From Rhodospirillales bacterium (GTDB lineage: Bacteria > Pseudomonadota > Alphaproteobacteria > Reyranellales > Reyranellaceae), in the NCBI GenBank assembly GCA_016185145.1, contig JACPOB010000005.1:1-64000 (forward strand): a stretch of 64,000 nucleotides of DNA, given 5' to 3'. Each line of letters opens with the position of its first letter. The stretch's first letter is position 1. Shown in pieces: positions 39,026 through 47,775 of the stretch. The notes under the pieces were generated by a model. It saw nothing but the letters and a program-made list of their open reading frames with translations. It was not told the DNA's origin and did not search any database. Made by a program: the position numbers and the translations under genes.

Positions 39026-40633
39026 TCAGTCCTCCGCCCGTCCCTGCACCTTCGTCGTGAACCCGCTCGCCCGCTCGATGGTCAGCTCGATGGTCTTGTC
39101 GCCGAACACGTGCGTCACCCGTGTCACGTCGTCGTTGCCGGGCGTCTGGGCCTCGAGGATGAGGCTCGTGCCGTCGGTCGACCAGGTAGCACGCGCGGCG
39201 CTCACGCCGTTGGGCGTGCGCCCGCCCACGGCGTAGCGGCCGTCGAAGCCGATCGGTCCACCGAACCGGCCCACCGGCGCGCCGGGCGGACCGCCGTCGA
39301 GCTCGTACTCGTAGGACGGTTGGGGATCATCGAGCTCCAAAACGTAGGACTTGAGGCGCAGCGTATCGCTGGAGGGGAACCGCCAGCGCTTGCCCGACAC
39401 GGTCTTGGCCATCGCCGGCATCCCGCCGGCACCGGCGATGACCGGCGCCGACTGCTCGACGGCGGCCGCCTTGGCCCGCTCGGCGAGCTCGGCCGTCGCC
39501 GCGGGATTGGCCGCGATGGCCGAGTCGGAGGTCACGGCGGCGGCGAGGTAGCCCACCAGCGTCCCGAAACCGTAGCGCGGCGTGCTGACCTTGTTGCTCG
39601 AGCCGATGAAGCGCTGCGAGCCGGTCATCACCGCCACGATGTCGAGCTTGGGCATCACGACGATGAGCTGGCGGTTGCGGCCGACCGCCATGAAGGTATC
39701 GCGCGGCGGCATGACCCAGAACTGGCGGCCGTAGCGCAGGTCCCTCGACCAGCTCTCGCGCATGTCGACATCGGCCTTGCGCACGCCCTCGATCCACGCC
39801 GCCGACAGGACCTGCCTGCCCTCCCACTGCCCGCCGCGAAGCCACAGATAGCCGATCTTCGCCATGTCGCGCGGCTGCAGGTGGAGGCCCCAGCCGCCAA
39901 TCGAGATGCCCTGCGGATCGGCCTGCCACAGCACGTCGTCGATACCGAGCGGCCCGAACAGCTTTTCCCGTGCATAATCATTGGCGCTCCTGCCCGTGAC
40001 CTTGCTCAGGATGGCCGACAGCAGATGGCTGTTGCCGCTGTTGTAGTAGAAGCGCGTACCCGGCGGCGCCGCCATCGGTCGGTCGAGAACGAATTGCCGC
40101 CAGTCGGGCATGCGCACCATGTCCATGACGGATTCGTAGGCGTCGGTCAGGCCCTCCTGCCAGGCGAGGCCCGATGTCATGTCGAGCAGATGCTGGACCG
40201 TGATCGCCTTCTTGGCATCGTCGAGGTTGGCGATGGTTTGGTCGGCGAAGAAATCCACGGCCTTGCGGTCGGTGCTGTCGAGCAGGCCGTCGCCCAGCGC
40301 CATGCCGATCAGGGTGCTGGTGACGGACTTGGTCGCCGAGTAGATGTGGTGCCTGAGCCCGGCGCGGAATGGCGCATAGGCCGCCTCGAGCACGATGCGG
40401 CCATGGCGCGTCACCAACACGCTGTCCATGTCGTTGAGGGCGCCGAAGTCGACCAGGCGGGCGAGCCGTTCGGAGCTCATGCCCTGCTCCTCGGGCGAGG
40501 AGACCGGCCAGCCGCGGGTCGGCCAGGGCTGGGTGGTTTGCTGCGCCGTTGCGAGGGGCGCGCAGAGCAACGCCGAGGTAGTCAGCAGGATCGCCAGAAG
40601 CGTGCTCGTGAGCCGTTGCATCGTGGCCACCAT
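39026..40633 (-). CDS. exported serine hydrolase, beta-lactamase/class C family
   Basis: A 535-residue periplasmic hydrolase. A signal peptide ends near PLATAQQ. The catalytic SxxK is SATK (IYSATKSVTSTLIG) at about residues 98-101, and the YxN motif is YNS in FYYNSGNSHLLSA. The third motif (HxG/KTG) is not obvious in VSTPRYGFG. A C-terminal domain of about 140 residues is beta-rich (SSDTLRLKSYVLELDD), as in EstB-like and 6-aminohexanoate-type hydrolases. Substrate unknown; true beta-lactamase activity is unlikely. Confidence 0.88.
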   Translation of the reverse strand: MVATMQRLTSTLLAILLTTSALLCAPLATAQQTTQPWPTRGWPVSSPEEQGMSSERLARLVDFGALNDMDSVLVTRHGRIVLEAAYAPFRAGLRHHIYSATKSVTSTLIGMALGDGLLDSTDRKAVDFFADQTIANLDDAKKAITVQHLLDMTSGLAWQEGLTDAYESVMDMVRMPDWRQFVLDRPMAAPPGTRFYYNSGNSHLLSAILSKVTGRSANDYAREKLFGPLGIDDVLWQADPQGISIGGWGLHLQPRDMAKIGYLWLRGGQWEGRQVLSAAWIEGVRKADVDMRESWSRDLRYGRQFWVMPPRDTFMAVGRNRQLIVVMPKLDIVAVMTGSQRFIGSSNKVSTPRYGFGTLVGYLAAAVTSDSAIAANPAATAELAERAKAAAVEQSAPVIAGAGGMPAMAKTVSGKRWRFPSSDTLRLKSYVLELDDPQPSYEYELDGGPPGAPVGRFGGPIGFDGRYAVGGRTPNGVSAARATWSTDGTSLILEAQTPGNDDVTRVTHVFGDKTIELTIERASGFTTKVQGRAED

Positions 40634-40843
40634 CCTCGTGTGGCCACAGGCTACGCACGGCCGGGGACGCGTTCAACAGGAGCACGGGCAGGTTCGTCGA
40701 GCTCGACAATTTCGCCTTTCGCGCGCCCCTTGTCTGGAGGTTGTGCACGAAAAGGGCGGCCTTGCAGCTGGCAGCGCCAAACGGGCAGGCGAAGTCTGAC
40801 GTCGTGATTCAACGTTAACGAACCTGTTCGAGCTTTAGAAGGC
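40634..40843. other. intergenic stretch with no recognised feature
   Basis: The 210 bases upstream of the serine hydrolase hold its promoter presumably, but I see no clear box or operator. The rest of the gap up to 41316 is taken up by two adjoining mobile-type repeats. Confidence 0.5.
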
Positions 40844-41136
40844 TAGTAGCTCCGTGCAGTGGCTATGACATCAAGGTGCTGCGCGCCGCGCTCCCGGCTA
40901 GCCGCCGGGATGCATGCACTGCAGTCGCTCGCCGGTGAATTTCTGCATTTTTTGCTAATTTTTGGCAGGCTGGCCGATGTCCGCCAAACCATTGAATCCA
41001 CGCCGCCAGTGAGTTTTTTCGCACCGTAGAGGACCCGGAAGGCGAGGGCGCCATCCTCGTGGGACTGGGCACCGATGCCGGCAATGCCGGCATTCGTTTC
41101 AACCATACACGCATGAGCATTGTACGGAGCTGCTAG
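40844..41136. mobile_element. 293-base MITE-like element with CTAG ends
   Basis: Begins CTAGTAGCTCCGTGCA and ends TGTACGGAGCTGCTAG; the ends are inverted repeats with 14 of 16 matches, and CTAG stands at both borders like a target duplication. The inside has lower GC than the genes around it. Its two overlapping open frames (88 residues or less) match no protein I know, so it looks non-autonomous. Confidence 0.65.
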
Positions 41137-41309
41137 TACCGACTTTCATTGAACGCTGATTCACAGAACACCTCATCCTGAGGAGCCGCGCGCAGCGCGG
41201 CGTCTCGAAGGATGGGAACAAAGGCGATGTACCCACCCTTCGAGACGGCCCTGCGGGCCTCCTCAGGGTGAGGTCAGGCTGTATCAGCGCCCAATAAAGC
41301 AGGTACTAG
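41133..41309. repeat. element P4, copy 1 (CTAGTACC..GGTACTAG), carrying an inner P3 palindrome
   Basis: Outer arms contain TTGAACGCTGAT and ATCAGCG with CTAG at both borders. The left CTAG is shared with the MITE-like element, so the two abut exactly. The inner part 41170-41274 is a complete family P3 repeat. The partner copy is at 58616-58721. Confidence 0.82.
41170..41274. repeat. palindromic repeat family P3, copy 1
   Basis: ACCTCATCCTGAGGAG at the left and CTCCTCAGGGTGAGGT at the right, with inner CTTCGAGACG / CGTCTCGAAG. Related copies lie at 46391-46499 and 48486-48595. Confidence 0.92.
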
Positions 41310-41316
41310 TCGTATC

Positions 41317-41559
41317 CTACGCCGTCGGCGTGGGTTGCGCTTTCAACCTGTTTTCGGCGAGCAACGCGGCAAGCTGATCAGCCTGCTCCAGCGTCAGCAG
41401 CACGGTGACCTCGGTCGGCTCGCGTTGCTGCAAGAGGTCCGATGGGGAGGCGTGATGGAGGGTCAGAGTGATGAAGCGCGACTCCTCTGCGAGACCCATG
41501 CTGAGCTTCAGCACAACGTCGAGCTTCAGCTTCTGGAAATCCTCGAGCGACATTGTCAT
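41317..41559 (-). CDS. small protein of unknown function (80 residues)
   Basis: Starts at ATG 41559 (MTMSLEDFQKLKLDVVLKLS) and ends REPTEVTVLLTLEQADQLAALLAENRLKAQPTPTA (in parts). The open frame continues upstream to 41694 but there it encodes the leader hairpin. Charged, probably a small alpha/beta fold; no family recognised. A ribosome site GAGGGA lies 10-15 bases upstream. It is preceded by a 110-base leader with terminator-like hairpin and a palindromic site, both resembling those of the acyl carrier protein gene, which makes co-regulation likely. Confidence 0.6.
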   Translation of the reverse strand: MTMSLEDFQKLKLDVVLKLSMGLAEESRFITLTLHHASPSDLLQQREPTEVTVLLTLEQADQLAALLAENRLKAQPTPTA

Positions 41560-41611
41560 CGGCGGTATCCCTCTTGCCTGCTCCCATTCGCGTCCCCTGT
41601 CGGCGTCTCCG

Positions 41612-41730
41612 AGGAAGAAAAAAGGCCCGCTCAATGAGCGGGCCAGGCACACCGCTTGAGACTCGAGTCCATGACCGGGCAAGGGCAAAACCATGGTCTC
41701 GACACGCCAACGTTCGCACGATCGCTCTCG
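41612..41730 (-). ncRNA. leader or small RNA A with rho-independent terminator
   Basis: Read on the minus strand, it starts near a conserved box ATCGTGCGAACG (41711-41722 on the other strand) and ends in the hairpin GGCCCGCTCA/TGAGCGGGCC (41624-41644) plus TTTTTT. The same parts in the same order occur in leader B. It may be a free RNA or an attenuator of the small gene 53 bases downstream. Ends are approximate. Confidence 0.5.
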
Positions 41731-41773
41731 ACCCTACCTTGCAGATCATATGCTTGGCGGCAGCTTGGAAGCT

Positions 41774-41791
41774 GTAGGTAGTAATGCCTAC
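41774..41791. promoter_or_regulatory. GTAGG-N8-CCTAC palindrome upstream of leader A
   Basis: GTAGGTAGTAATGCCTAC, an imperfect palindrome about 50 bases upstream of the expected leader start. It shares its core with the perfect site at 44079-44094. Probable binding site of a dimeric regulator. Confidence 0.6.
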
Positions 41792-41863
41792 GTTCCTCTT
41801 GCGGATAACACCCGCGACCGCCCGATGCCCACGACTACCAGGTCCGGAGCATCGCTCTGCTTT

Positions 41864-43600
41864 TCACTGCGGTGATTCGTCAGCTGCGGACGGAGCGAGA
41901 TTCATCGTGCGGCGCTCCTCTGCGATGCCGGCGACCGCGGCCCGCAGCGCCGGATGGCGCGCCATGAACTGGTTGAAGTCGCGCCGTTCGAGCACGAGGA
42001 ACTGGCAGAAATCGACGGCAATCACGTCTGCCGTGCGGCGCTCGCCCGTAAGCAACGCCATCTCGCCGAAGTAGGCCCCCGGTTCCAGGCGGATGGTGCG
42101 GTGATCGTCGACTTTCACTTCGACGGCGCCGGACGAAATGAAATACATGGCGTCGCCGCGGTCGCCGCGGCGGATCACCTTGTCACCCGGCGATGCCGAC
42201 TTCGGCCGGAACATCAGCAGCAGCGCATCCTGGTCCCGGCGATCGACGAGTTGCAGCACCGGAAACCGCTCGAGCAGCGTATGCAGCTTCAGTTCCTCGG
42301 CCCGCGTTCGTTCCTCGTTGCGTACTTTGATGGCGTCGAGCGTACGGCCCAATGCCTCATAGCGGCTCTGGCCGTAAAAGGGAGCGCCCACAGGTACCGT
42401 CTGCGCGCGACGTCGCTGCAGCGCCCCGACGATGTAGAAGATCAGCGGGTTCAACATGATCGACAGCAGTGCGCCTGCGACGACAAGGTCGCGGCCCTCG
42501 CTCGGAACCAGGCCCGCGGAGACGCCGAGAGCGATCAGGATGAAGGAGAACTCGCCTACCTGAGCGAGACTCGCCGACACCAACAGCCCGGTGGCGACCG
42601 GATAACGCAGCAGCATGATCACGGCGAAGGCGATCAGCGACTTGCCGAACACGATCAAGGCCAGCACCCCGAGCACGTTGCCGGGTTCATGCACCAGGAT
42701 CATGGGGTCGAACAGCATGCCAACCGAGACGAAGAACAGGACCGAGAAGGCATCCTGCAGCGGCAGGGAATCCTCGGCGGCCCTGTGGCTGAAAGAAGAT
42801 TCGCTCAGCACGACGCCGGCGAAGAAGGCTCCGAGCGCAAACGAGACACCGAAGAGCTGCGCCGAGCCGTACGCAATGCCAAGCGCCACCGCGAGCACGG
42901 AGAGCGTGAACAATTCGCGCGAGCCCGTGCGTGCGACACGCCCGAGCACCCATGGCACGACCTTGGGGCCAAGAAGGATCGCGATTGCAGCAAAGGCGGC
43001 CACCTTGGCCAACGTCGTGGCAAGCTCCAGCAACAATGGTTTGTCGGATACGCCATGGCCGACCGGCTTGCCGCCCAGCATCTCGGCAAAGGCCGGCAGG
43101 AGCACCAGCGCCAGCACCATCGCGAGATCCTCGACAATGAGCCACCCCACGGCGACGCGCCCGTTGAGGCTGTTGACCAGGTTGCGTTCCTCGAGCGCCT
43201 TCAGGAGCACGACCGTGCTGGCGACCGAGAGACTGAGCCCGAACACCAGGCCGGTCCCCCAACTCCAGCCCCAAAGCCAGCACATGCCCATCCCCAGGAG
43301 CGTCGCCAGCACGATCTGGCCGACGGCCCCCGGTATGGCGATGCCGCGCACGGCAAGCAGGTCGGAGGCCGAGAAGTGCAGCCCGACGCCGAACATCAGC
43401 AGGATGACGCCGACTTCCGCGAGCTGCTGCGAAAGTTCACCGTCAGCCACGAAGCCCGGCGTATAGGGGCCGATCAGGACGCCGGCGAACAGATAGCCGA
43501 CCAGGGGCGGCAGCCTCAGCCGGTCCGCGACGTAGCCGAACGCGAAGGCAAGGACGAAGCCAATGGCGATGGTCGAAATCAACGTCGCTTCGTGATGCAC
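41864..43600 (-). CDS. KefB/CPA2-type cation:proton antiporter with C-terminal cyclic-nucleotide-binding domain
   Basis: A 578-residue inner-membrane antiporter, starting with GTG 43600. About twelve helices (residues 5-385) carry PLVGYLFAGVLIGPYTPGFV, LMFGVGLHFSASDLLAVR, ALEERNLVNSLNGRVAVGWLIVEDLAMVL (with the ED ion site) and AQVGEFSFILIALG. Instead of the usual NAD-binding RCK domain, residues about 430-560 form a cNMP-binding domain with the phosphate cassette YFGEMALLTGERRTA, including the Arg that contacts cyclic phosphate. It lies 67 bases behind the acyl carrier protein gene. Ion specificity (K+ or Na+) cannot be read from sequence. Confidence 0.92.
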   Translation of the reverse strand: MHHEATLISTIAIGFVLAFAFGYVADRLRLPPLVGYLFAGVLIGPYTPGFVADGELSQQLAEVGVILLMFGVGLHFSASDLLAVRGIAIPGAVGQIVLATLLGMGMCWLWGWSWGTGLVFGLSLSVASTVVLLKALEERNLVNSLNGRVAVGWLIVEDLAMVLALVLLPAFAEMLGGKPVGHGVSDKPLLLELATTLAKVAAFAAIAILLGPKVVPWVLGRVARTGSRELFTLSVLAVALGIAYGSAQLFGVSFALGAFFAGVVLSESSFSHRAAEDSLPLQDAFSVLFFVSVGMLFDPMILVHEPGNVLGVLALIVFGKSLIAFAVIMLLRYPVATGLLVSASLAQVGEFSFILIALGVSAGLVPSEGRDLVVAGALLSIMLNPLIFYIVGALQRRRAQTVPVGAPFYGQSRYEALGRTLDAIKVRNEERTRAEELKLHTLLERFPVLQLVDRRDQDALLLMFRPKSASPGDKVIRRGDRGDAMYFISSGAVEVKVDDHRTIRLEPGAYFGEMALLTGERRTADVIAVDFCQFLVLERRDFNQFMARHPALRAAVAGIAEERRTMNLAPSAADESPQ

Positions 43601-43667
43601 GTGCTACGTTCCGTTCATTGTGGAGACTGATCGCTGAAGCTGGGCCATCGGGCTTGGCGACCTGGCC

Positions 43668-43910
43668 TCAAGGCACCTTCATCCTGATGAGGGCGATGAC
43701 GTCACCGACGGTCTCCAGCCCCTCGGCATCCCGATCCGATATCTCGACTCCAAACTCATCCTCGAGTGACATGATGGTCTCGACCATGTCGAGGCTGGTC
43801 GCTGCAAGATCTCCATCGAACTTTGCGACTTCGGTGATGCGACGCGAGTCGACACATAGTCTCGTCTCCAGCACGCGACTGACCCGCTCGGCGATTTCGT
43901 TCGTTTGCAT
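43668..43910 (-). CDS. stand-alone acyl carrier protein
   Basis: An 80-residue ACP starting at ATG 43910 (MQTNEIAERVSRVLE). The phosphopantetheine site is ATSLDMVETIMSLEDEFG: the Ser is kept but the usual Asp before it is Thr (TSL for DSL). It is not in the fab cluster, so it is probably not the housekeeping ACP. It is followed by the antiporter gene and preceded by a leader with a terminator-like hairpin 12 bases before the start. Its fatty-acyl partner enzymes are not in the window. Confidence 0.85.
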   Translation of the reverse strand: MQTNEIAERVSRVLETRLCVDSRRITEVAKFDGDLAATSLDMVETIMSLEDEFGVEISDRDAEGLETVGDVIALIRMKVP

Positions 43911-43921
43911 CTCGGCGGCCC

Positions 43922-44043
43922 GTGGAAAAGAGAGGCCCGCTCGACGAGCGGGCCCAGGAGTGACATGCAATCAGCCGGTCTTCCCTGTCCACGCGGGGGC
44001 ATGGGCGATAGCGAGACCGACCTGCCAGCGTTCGCACGATGGC
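43922..44043 (-). ncRNA. leader or small RNA B with terminator-like hairpin
   Basis: Related to leader A: the box ATCGTGCGAACG (other-strand 44029-44040), about 85 variable bases, then hairpin GGCCCGCTCG/CGAGCGGGCC (43934-43954) and a weaker T-rich tail (CTCTCTTTTCC). It lies directly before the acyl carrier protein gene. Ends are approximate. Confidence 0.5.
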
Positions 44044-44078
44044 GCCTCAAGGCTAGCATGCAGATCGCGCGGGCAATC

Positions 44079-44094
44079 TAGGTAGTACTACCTA
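44079..44094. promoter_or_regulatory. perfect palindrome TAGGTAGTACTACCTA upstream of leader B
   Basis: A 16-base perfect palindrome; a further half-site TACCTAC lies at 44111-44117. It lies 36 bases or more upstream of the expected leader start and resembles the site at 41774-41791. The cognate regulator is unknown; two-component LuxR-type regulators bind sites of this style. Confidence 0.68.
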
Positions 44095-44195
44095 CCGAAT
44101 CCACGCACGCTACCTACACTCTTGTCGGCAACACGACTGCAAACGCGCGCAAAGTGGTAGCGCTGGGCGAGGACGATGGCCCGGGCGCAGAGCAA

Positions 44196-46352
44196 TCAAG
44201 CCGCGCGCTTCTGGTCGCGTTGGCGCAGGATCGACAGGATCTCGGCGGCCGCGGCCGGGATGTTGGTGCCGGGACCGTAGATCGCGGCCACACCCGCCTT
44301 CTTCAGGAAATCGTAGTCCTGGGCGGGGATGACGCCACCCACCACGACCAGCACTTCCGAGCCGCCCTGCTTGGCCAGCTCCTCGATGAGCTGGGGCACC
44401 AGGGTCTTGTGGCCGGCAGCCTGGCTCGACACGCCGATCACATGGACGTCGTTCTCGATCGCGGCGCGCGCCGCCTCGGCCGGCGTCTGGAACAGCGGGC
44501 CGATATCGACGTCGAAGCCCAGATCGGCGAAGGCCGTGGCGATCACCTTGGCGCCGCGGTCGTGGCCGTCCTGGCCCATCTTCACGACCATGAGACGCGG
44601 CCGGCGGCCTTCTTCTTCGGCGAACGAGGCGATCTCGGTGCGGATACGCTCGAGGCCTTGGTCGCCCTCCCACTCGCCGGCATAGACGCCGGAGATCGAG
44701 CGGATGGTGGCCTGGTAGCGGCCATAGACGCCTTCCAGAGCCGAGGAGATTTCGCCCACCGTCGCGCGTGCGCGGGTGGCCTCGATGGAGAGCGTCAGCA
44801 GGTTGCCGGTGCCGTTGCGGGCGGCATCGCCCAGCGCCTTCAGCGCGGCAACGCACTTCGCCTCGTCGCGGTTGGCGCGGATGTTCTGCAGGCGCGCCAC
44901 CTGGGATTCGCGCACCTTGTCGTTGTCGACATCGAGGATCTCGATGGCGGGCTCTTCCTTCAATTGGAACTTGTTGACGCCGACCACGACTTCCTCGCCG
45001 CGATCGATGCGCGCCTGCTTGCGCGCGGCCGCCTCCTCGATGCGCAGCTTGGGCATGCCGGCCTCGACGGCCTTGGTCATGCCGCCCAGCGCCTCGACCT
45101 CGGCGATCAGCTTGCGCGCCTCGGCGATCAGGCTCGACGTCAGCGCCTCGACGTAATAGCTGCCGGCCAGCGGGTCGACCACCTTGGTGACGCCGGTCTC
45201 GTGCTGGAGGATGAGCTGCGTGTTGCGCGCGATGCGGGCCGACGCCACGGTCGGCAGCGCGATCGCCTCGTCGAACGAGTTGGTATGCAGCGACTGCGTG
45301 CCGCCCAGCACGGCCGCCATTGCCTCGTAGGCGGTGCGGATGATGTTGTTGTAGGGGTCCTTCTCGGTCAGCGACACGCCCGAGGTCTGGCAGTGCGTGC
45401 GCAGTGACAGCGAATCGGCCTTCTTGGGCTCGAACGGCTTGATGAGCTCGGCCCAGAGATAGCGCGCGGCGCGCAGCTTGGCCGCCTCCATGAAGAAGTT
45501 CATGCCGATGCAGAAGAAGAACGACAGCCGCGGCGCAAAGGCGTCGATGTCGAGGCCCTTGGCCTTGGCGGCGCGCACGTATTCCAGCCCGTCGGCAAGA
45601 GTGAATGCCAATTCTTGAACCAGCGTCGCTCCCGCTTCCTGCATGTGATAGCCGGAGATCGAGATCGAGTTGAACTTGGGCATGTGCTGCGCGGTGTGCT
45701 CGATGATATCGGCCACGATGCGCATGGAGGGTCCGGGCGGGTAGATATAGGTGTTCCGGACCATGAACTCCTTGAGGATGTCGTTCTGGATCGTGCCCGC
45801 GAGCTTGTCCTGCGGCACGCCCTGCTCCTCGGCGGCGACGATGTAGCCCGCCAGCACCGGCAGCACGGCGCCGTTCATGGTCATAGACACGCTCATCTTG
45901 TCGAGCGGGATGCCGTCGAACAGGATCTTCATGTCCTCGACGGAATCGATCGCCACGCCCGCCTTGCCGACGTCGCCGACGACGCGCGGATGGTCGGAGT
46001 CGTAGCCGCGGTGGGTGGCGAGATCGAACGCCACCGAGAGGCCCATCTGGCCGGCCGCGAGATTGGCGCGATAGAACTTGTTGCTCTCCTCGGCCGTCGA
46101 GAAGCCCGCGTACTGGCGCACCGTCCAGGGACGGCCGGCATACATCGTGGCCTTGGGCCCGCGGGTGAAGGGCGGGAAGCCCGGGAGCGAGCCCACGGAT
46201 TCGAGATTCTCGAGATCGGCCGCGGTATAGAGCGGCTTCACGGGAATGCCCTCGGGGGTCATCCAGTCGAGCGACGACAGGGGCTTGTCGCGCAGTTCCT
46301 TGGCCGCGAGCTTTTCCCAGTCGGCCGGGGTCTTCTTCGGAAAATCAGCCAT
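44196..46352 (-). CDS. scpA: methylmalonyl-CoA mutase, catalytic subunit
   Basis: Adenosylcobalamin-dependent interconversion of methylmalonyl-CoA and succinyl-CoA, used for propionate and branched-chain amino acid breakdown. ATG 46352 gives 718 residues, the normal length of ScpA/MutB. The TIM-barrel half shows [18 protein letters not shown] and [20 protein letters not shown]; the C-terminal B12 domain has the DxHxxG motif in [24 protein letters not shown] (in parts) with the cobalt-ligating His. No small subunit gene adjoins it, so it may work as a homodimer. MeaB is at 32560. Confidence 0.97.
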   Translation of the reverse strand: MADFPKKTPADWEKLAAKELRDKPLSSLDWMTPEGIPVKPLYTAADLENLESVGSLPGFPPFTRGPKATMYAGRPWTVRQYAGFSTAEESNKFYRANLAAGQMGLSVAFDLATHRGYDSDHPRVVGDVGKAGVAIDSVEDMKILFDGIPLDKMSVSMTMNGAVLPVLAGYIVAAEEQGVPQDKLAGTIQNDILKEFMVRNTYIYPPGPSMRIVADIIEHTAQHMPKFNSISISGYHMQEAGATLVQELAFTLADGLEYVRAAKAKGLDIDAFAPRLSFFFCIGMNFFMEAAKLRAARYLWAELIKPFEPKKADSLSLRTHCQTSGVSLTEKDPYNNIIRTAYEAMAAVLGGTQSLHTNSFDEAIALPTVASARIARNTQLILQHETGVTKVVDPLAGSYYVEALTSSLIAEARKLIAEVEALGGMTKAVEAGMPKLRIEEAAARKQARIDRGEEVVVGVNKFQLKEEPAIEILDVDNDKVRESQVARLQNIRANRDEAKCVAALKALGDAARNGTGNLLTLSIEATRARATVGEISSALEGVYGRYQATIRSISGVYAGEWEGDQGLERIRTEIASFAEEEGRRPRLMVVKMGQDGHDRGAKVIATAFADLGFDVDIGPLFQTPAEAARAAIENDVHVIGVSSQAAGHKTLVPQLIEELAKQGGSEVLVVVGGVIPAQDYDFLKKAGVAAIYGPGTNIPAAAAEILSILRQRDQKRAA

Positions 46353-46390
46353 CCCCACAATGTACTGCGGATTATTGAGGGAACAAGGGT

Positions 46391-46499
46391 ACCTCACCCT
46401 GAGGAGCGGCCCGTAGGGTCGCGTCTCGAAGGGTGGGCAACAGCGCGACTTTGGCCCACCCTTCGAGACGGGCGCTTCGCGCCCTCCTCAGGGTGAGGT
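46391..46499. repeat. palindromic repeat family P3, copy 2
   Basis: ACCTCACCCTGAGGAG to CTCCTCAGGGTGAGGT with inner CGTCTCGAAGGGTGGG / CCCACCCTTCGAGACG. It separates the tail-to-head neighbours phaZ and scpA. Confidence 0.93.
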
Positions 46500-46532
46500 G
46501 GTGGTGGTGTAGCGACGTTTCGTGAAGCGGGT

Positions 46533-47738
46533 CTATTCATTCGCCAGGATCGTATTCCGCACCAGGGGATAGATCTGCCCTGCCCACCGCCGGCCGCTGA
46601 ACACGCCGTAGTGGCCGACGCCGGCCTGCATATAGTGTTTTTTGCGATACGGACGCAGGCTGGTGCAGAGGTCGTGCGCGGCCACGGTCTGGCCGATCGA
46701 GCAGATGTCGTCGCGCTCGCCCTCGATGGTGAAGAGCGCAGTGCGGCGGATCGCCTTGGGATGGACGCGCCGGTCCTTCCAGTCGAGCTGGCCACGGGCC
46801 AGGCGGAACTCCTGGAACACCCACTGCACGGTCTCGAGATAGAACTCTGCCGTCATGTCGAGCACGGCGAAGTACTCGTCGTAAAAAGCCTTGATGGTCC
46901 TGGCTTCGGCGTCGGCCCCCTTGGCCATCGCCTTGTAGAGGTCGAGCTGCGCCTTGACGTGGCGTTCGGCGTTCATGCTCATGAAGGCGGTGAGCTGCAG
47001 GAAGCCGGGATAGACGCGCCGCGTCGCGCCAGGATAGCGCAGCGGCACGCGGGCGATCAGGTTGCGCTCGAACCAGGAGATCGGCCGGCCGGTGGCGAGC
47101 TCGTTCACCTTGGTGGGATTGACGCGCGTGTCGATCGGCCCCGCCATCAGGGTGAGCGACAACGGCTGGCAGGGATGGTCATCCTCGGCCATCAGCGCCG
47201 TCGCAGCCAGAGCCTGGACGCAGGGCTGGCACACCGCAACGACGTGCGCTCCCGGCCCCATGGCGCGCAGGAACCACATCAGGTGCTCGACATACTCGTC
47301 GAAACCGAAGCGGCCGTGCCAGATACCGACATCGCGCGCATTGGCCCAGTCGGTGACGTGTACGTCGTGCTCCGGCAGCAGCACGCGCACGGTGTCGCGC
47401 AGCAGCGTCGCGAAGTGGCCGCTGAGCGGCGCCACCAGCAGCACCCTGGGCTGCGCCGGCACGCCTTCCTTGGCGAAGCGAAGCAAGGTGCCGAAGGGGG
47501 TGGCGAAGACTTCCTCCTCGCGCACCGGCACCACGCGGTTGCCGACCTTCGCTTCGGTGATGCCGAAGGAGGGCCGGCGATGGGTGAGCGTCGCCCGGCT
47601 CACCATCTCGCAGAGCGCGCCGGTGGCCCGCCAGCTCTCCAGGTCGCCGCCGCCCGACAGGCTCTGCCCGGCGGCCGTCGCCCAGACCCGCATCGGCAGC
47701 ATCAGGTCGGCGGCGGTCTGGTACAGCGAATAAAGCAT
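46533..47738 (-). CDS. phaZ: intracellular poly(3-hydroxybutyrate) depolymerase
   Basis: Mobilises PHB granules. ATG 47738 (MLYSLYQTAADL) gives 401 residues, the usual size. The alpha/beta-hydrolase nucleophile is a Cys in VAVCQPCVQA at about residues 160-170, as in the Ralstonia enzyme. LVAPLSGHFATLLRDTVR and HDVHVTDWANARDVG are conserved; the catalytic His lies in AGVGHYGVFSGRRW. The C-terminal region is family-typical. It implies a PHB cycle, although phaC is not in the window. Confidence 0.95.
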   Translation of the reverse strand: MLYSLYQTAADLMLPMRVWATAAGQSLSGGGDLESWRATGALCEMVSRATLTHRRPSFGITEAKVGNRVVPVREEEVFATPFGTLLRFAKEGVPAQPRVLLVAPLSGHFATLLRDTVRVLLPEHDVHVTDWANARDVGIWHGRFGFDEYVEHLMWFLRAMGPGAHVVAVCQPCVQALAATALMAEDDHPCQPLSLTLMAGPIDTRVNPTKVNELATGRPISWFERNLIARVPLRYPGATRRVYPGFLQLTAFMSMNAERHVKAQLDLYKAMAKGADAEARTIKAFYDEYFAVLDMTAEFYLETVQWVFQEFRLARGQLDWKDRRVHPKAIRRTALFTIEGERDDICSIGQTVAAHDLCTSLRPYRKKHYMQAGVGHYGVFSGRRWAGQIYPLVRNTILANE

Positions 47739-47775
47739 GGGCTGAGAACGGCTCGGAACTTGCATCCTCAACCGC

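Noticed and set aside
39026..40633. Antibiotic-resistance beta-lactamase
   Set aside because: SxxK and YxN are present but the protein has an extra 140-residue domain and lacks a clear KTG motif; it fits EstB-like hydrolases better.
40843..41120. Two overlapping 85-87-codon frames in the MITE-like element
   Set aside because: Both run end to end inside the inverted borders, match no transposase or other family I know, and have no ribosome site.
44079..44094. Assigning the palindrome to a named regulator such as NarL or FixJ
   Set aside because: The half-site TACCTA resembles such sites only loosely, and no regulator gene lies nearby, so a name would be a guess.
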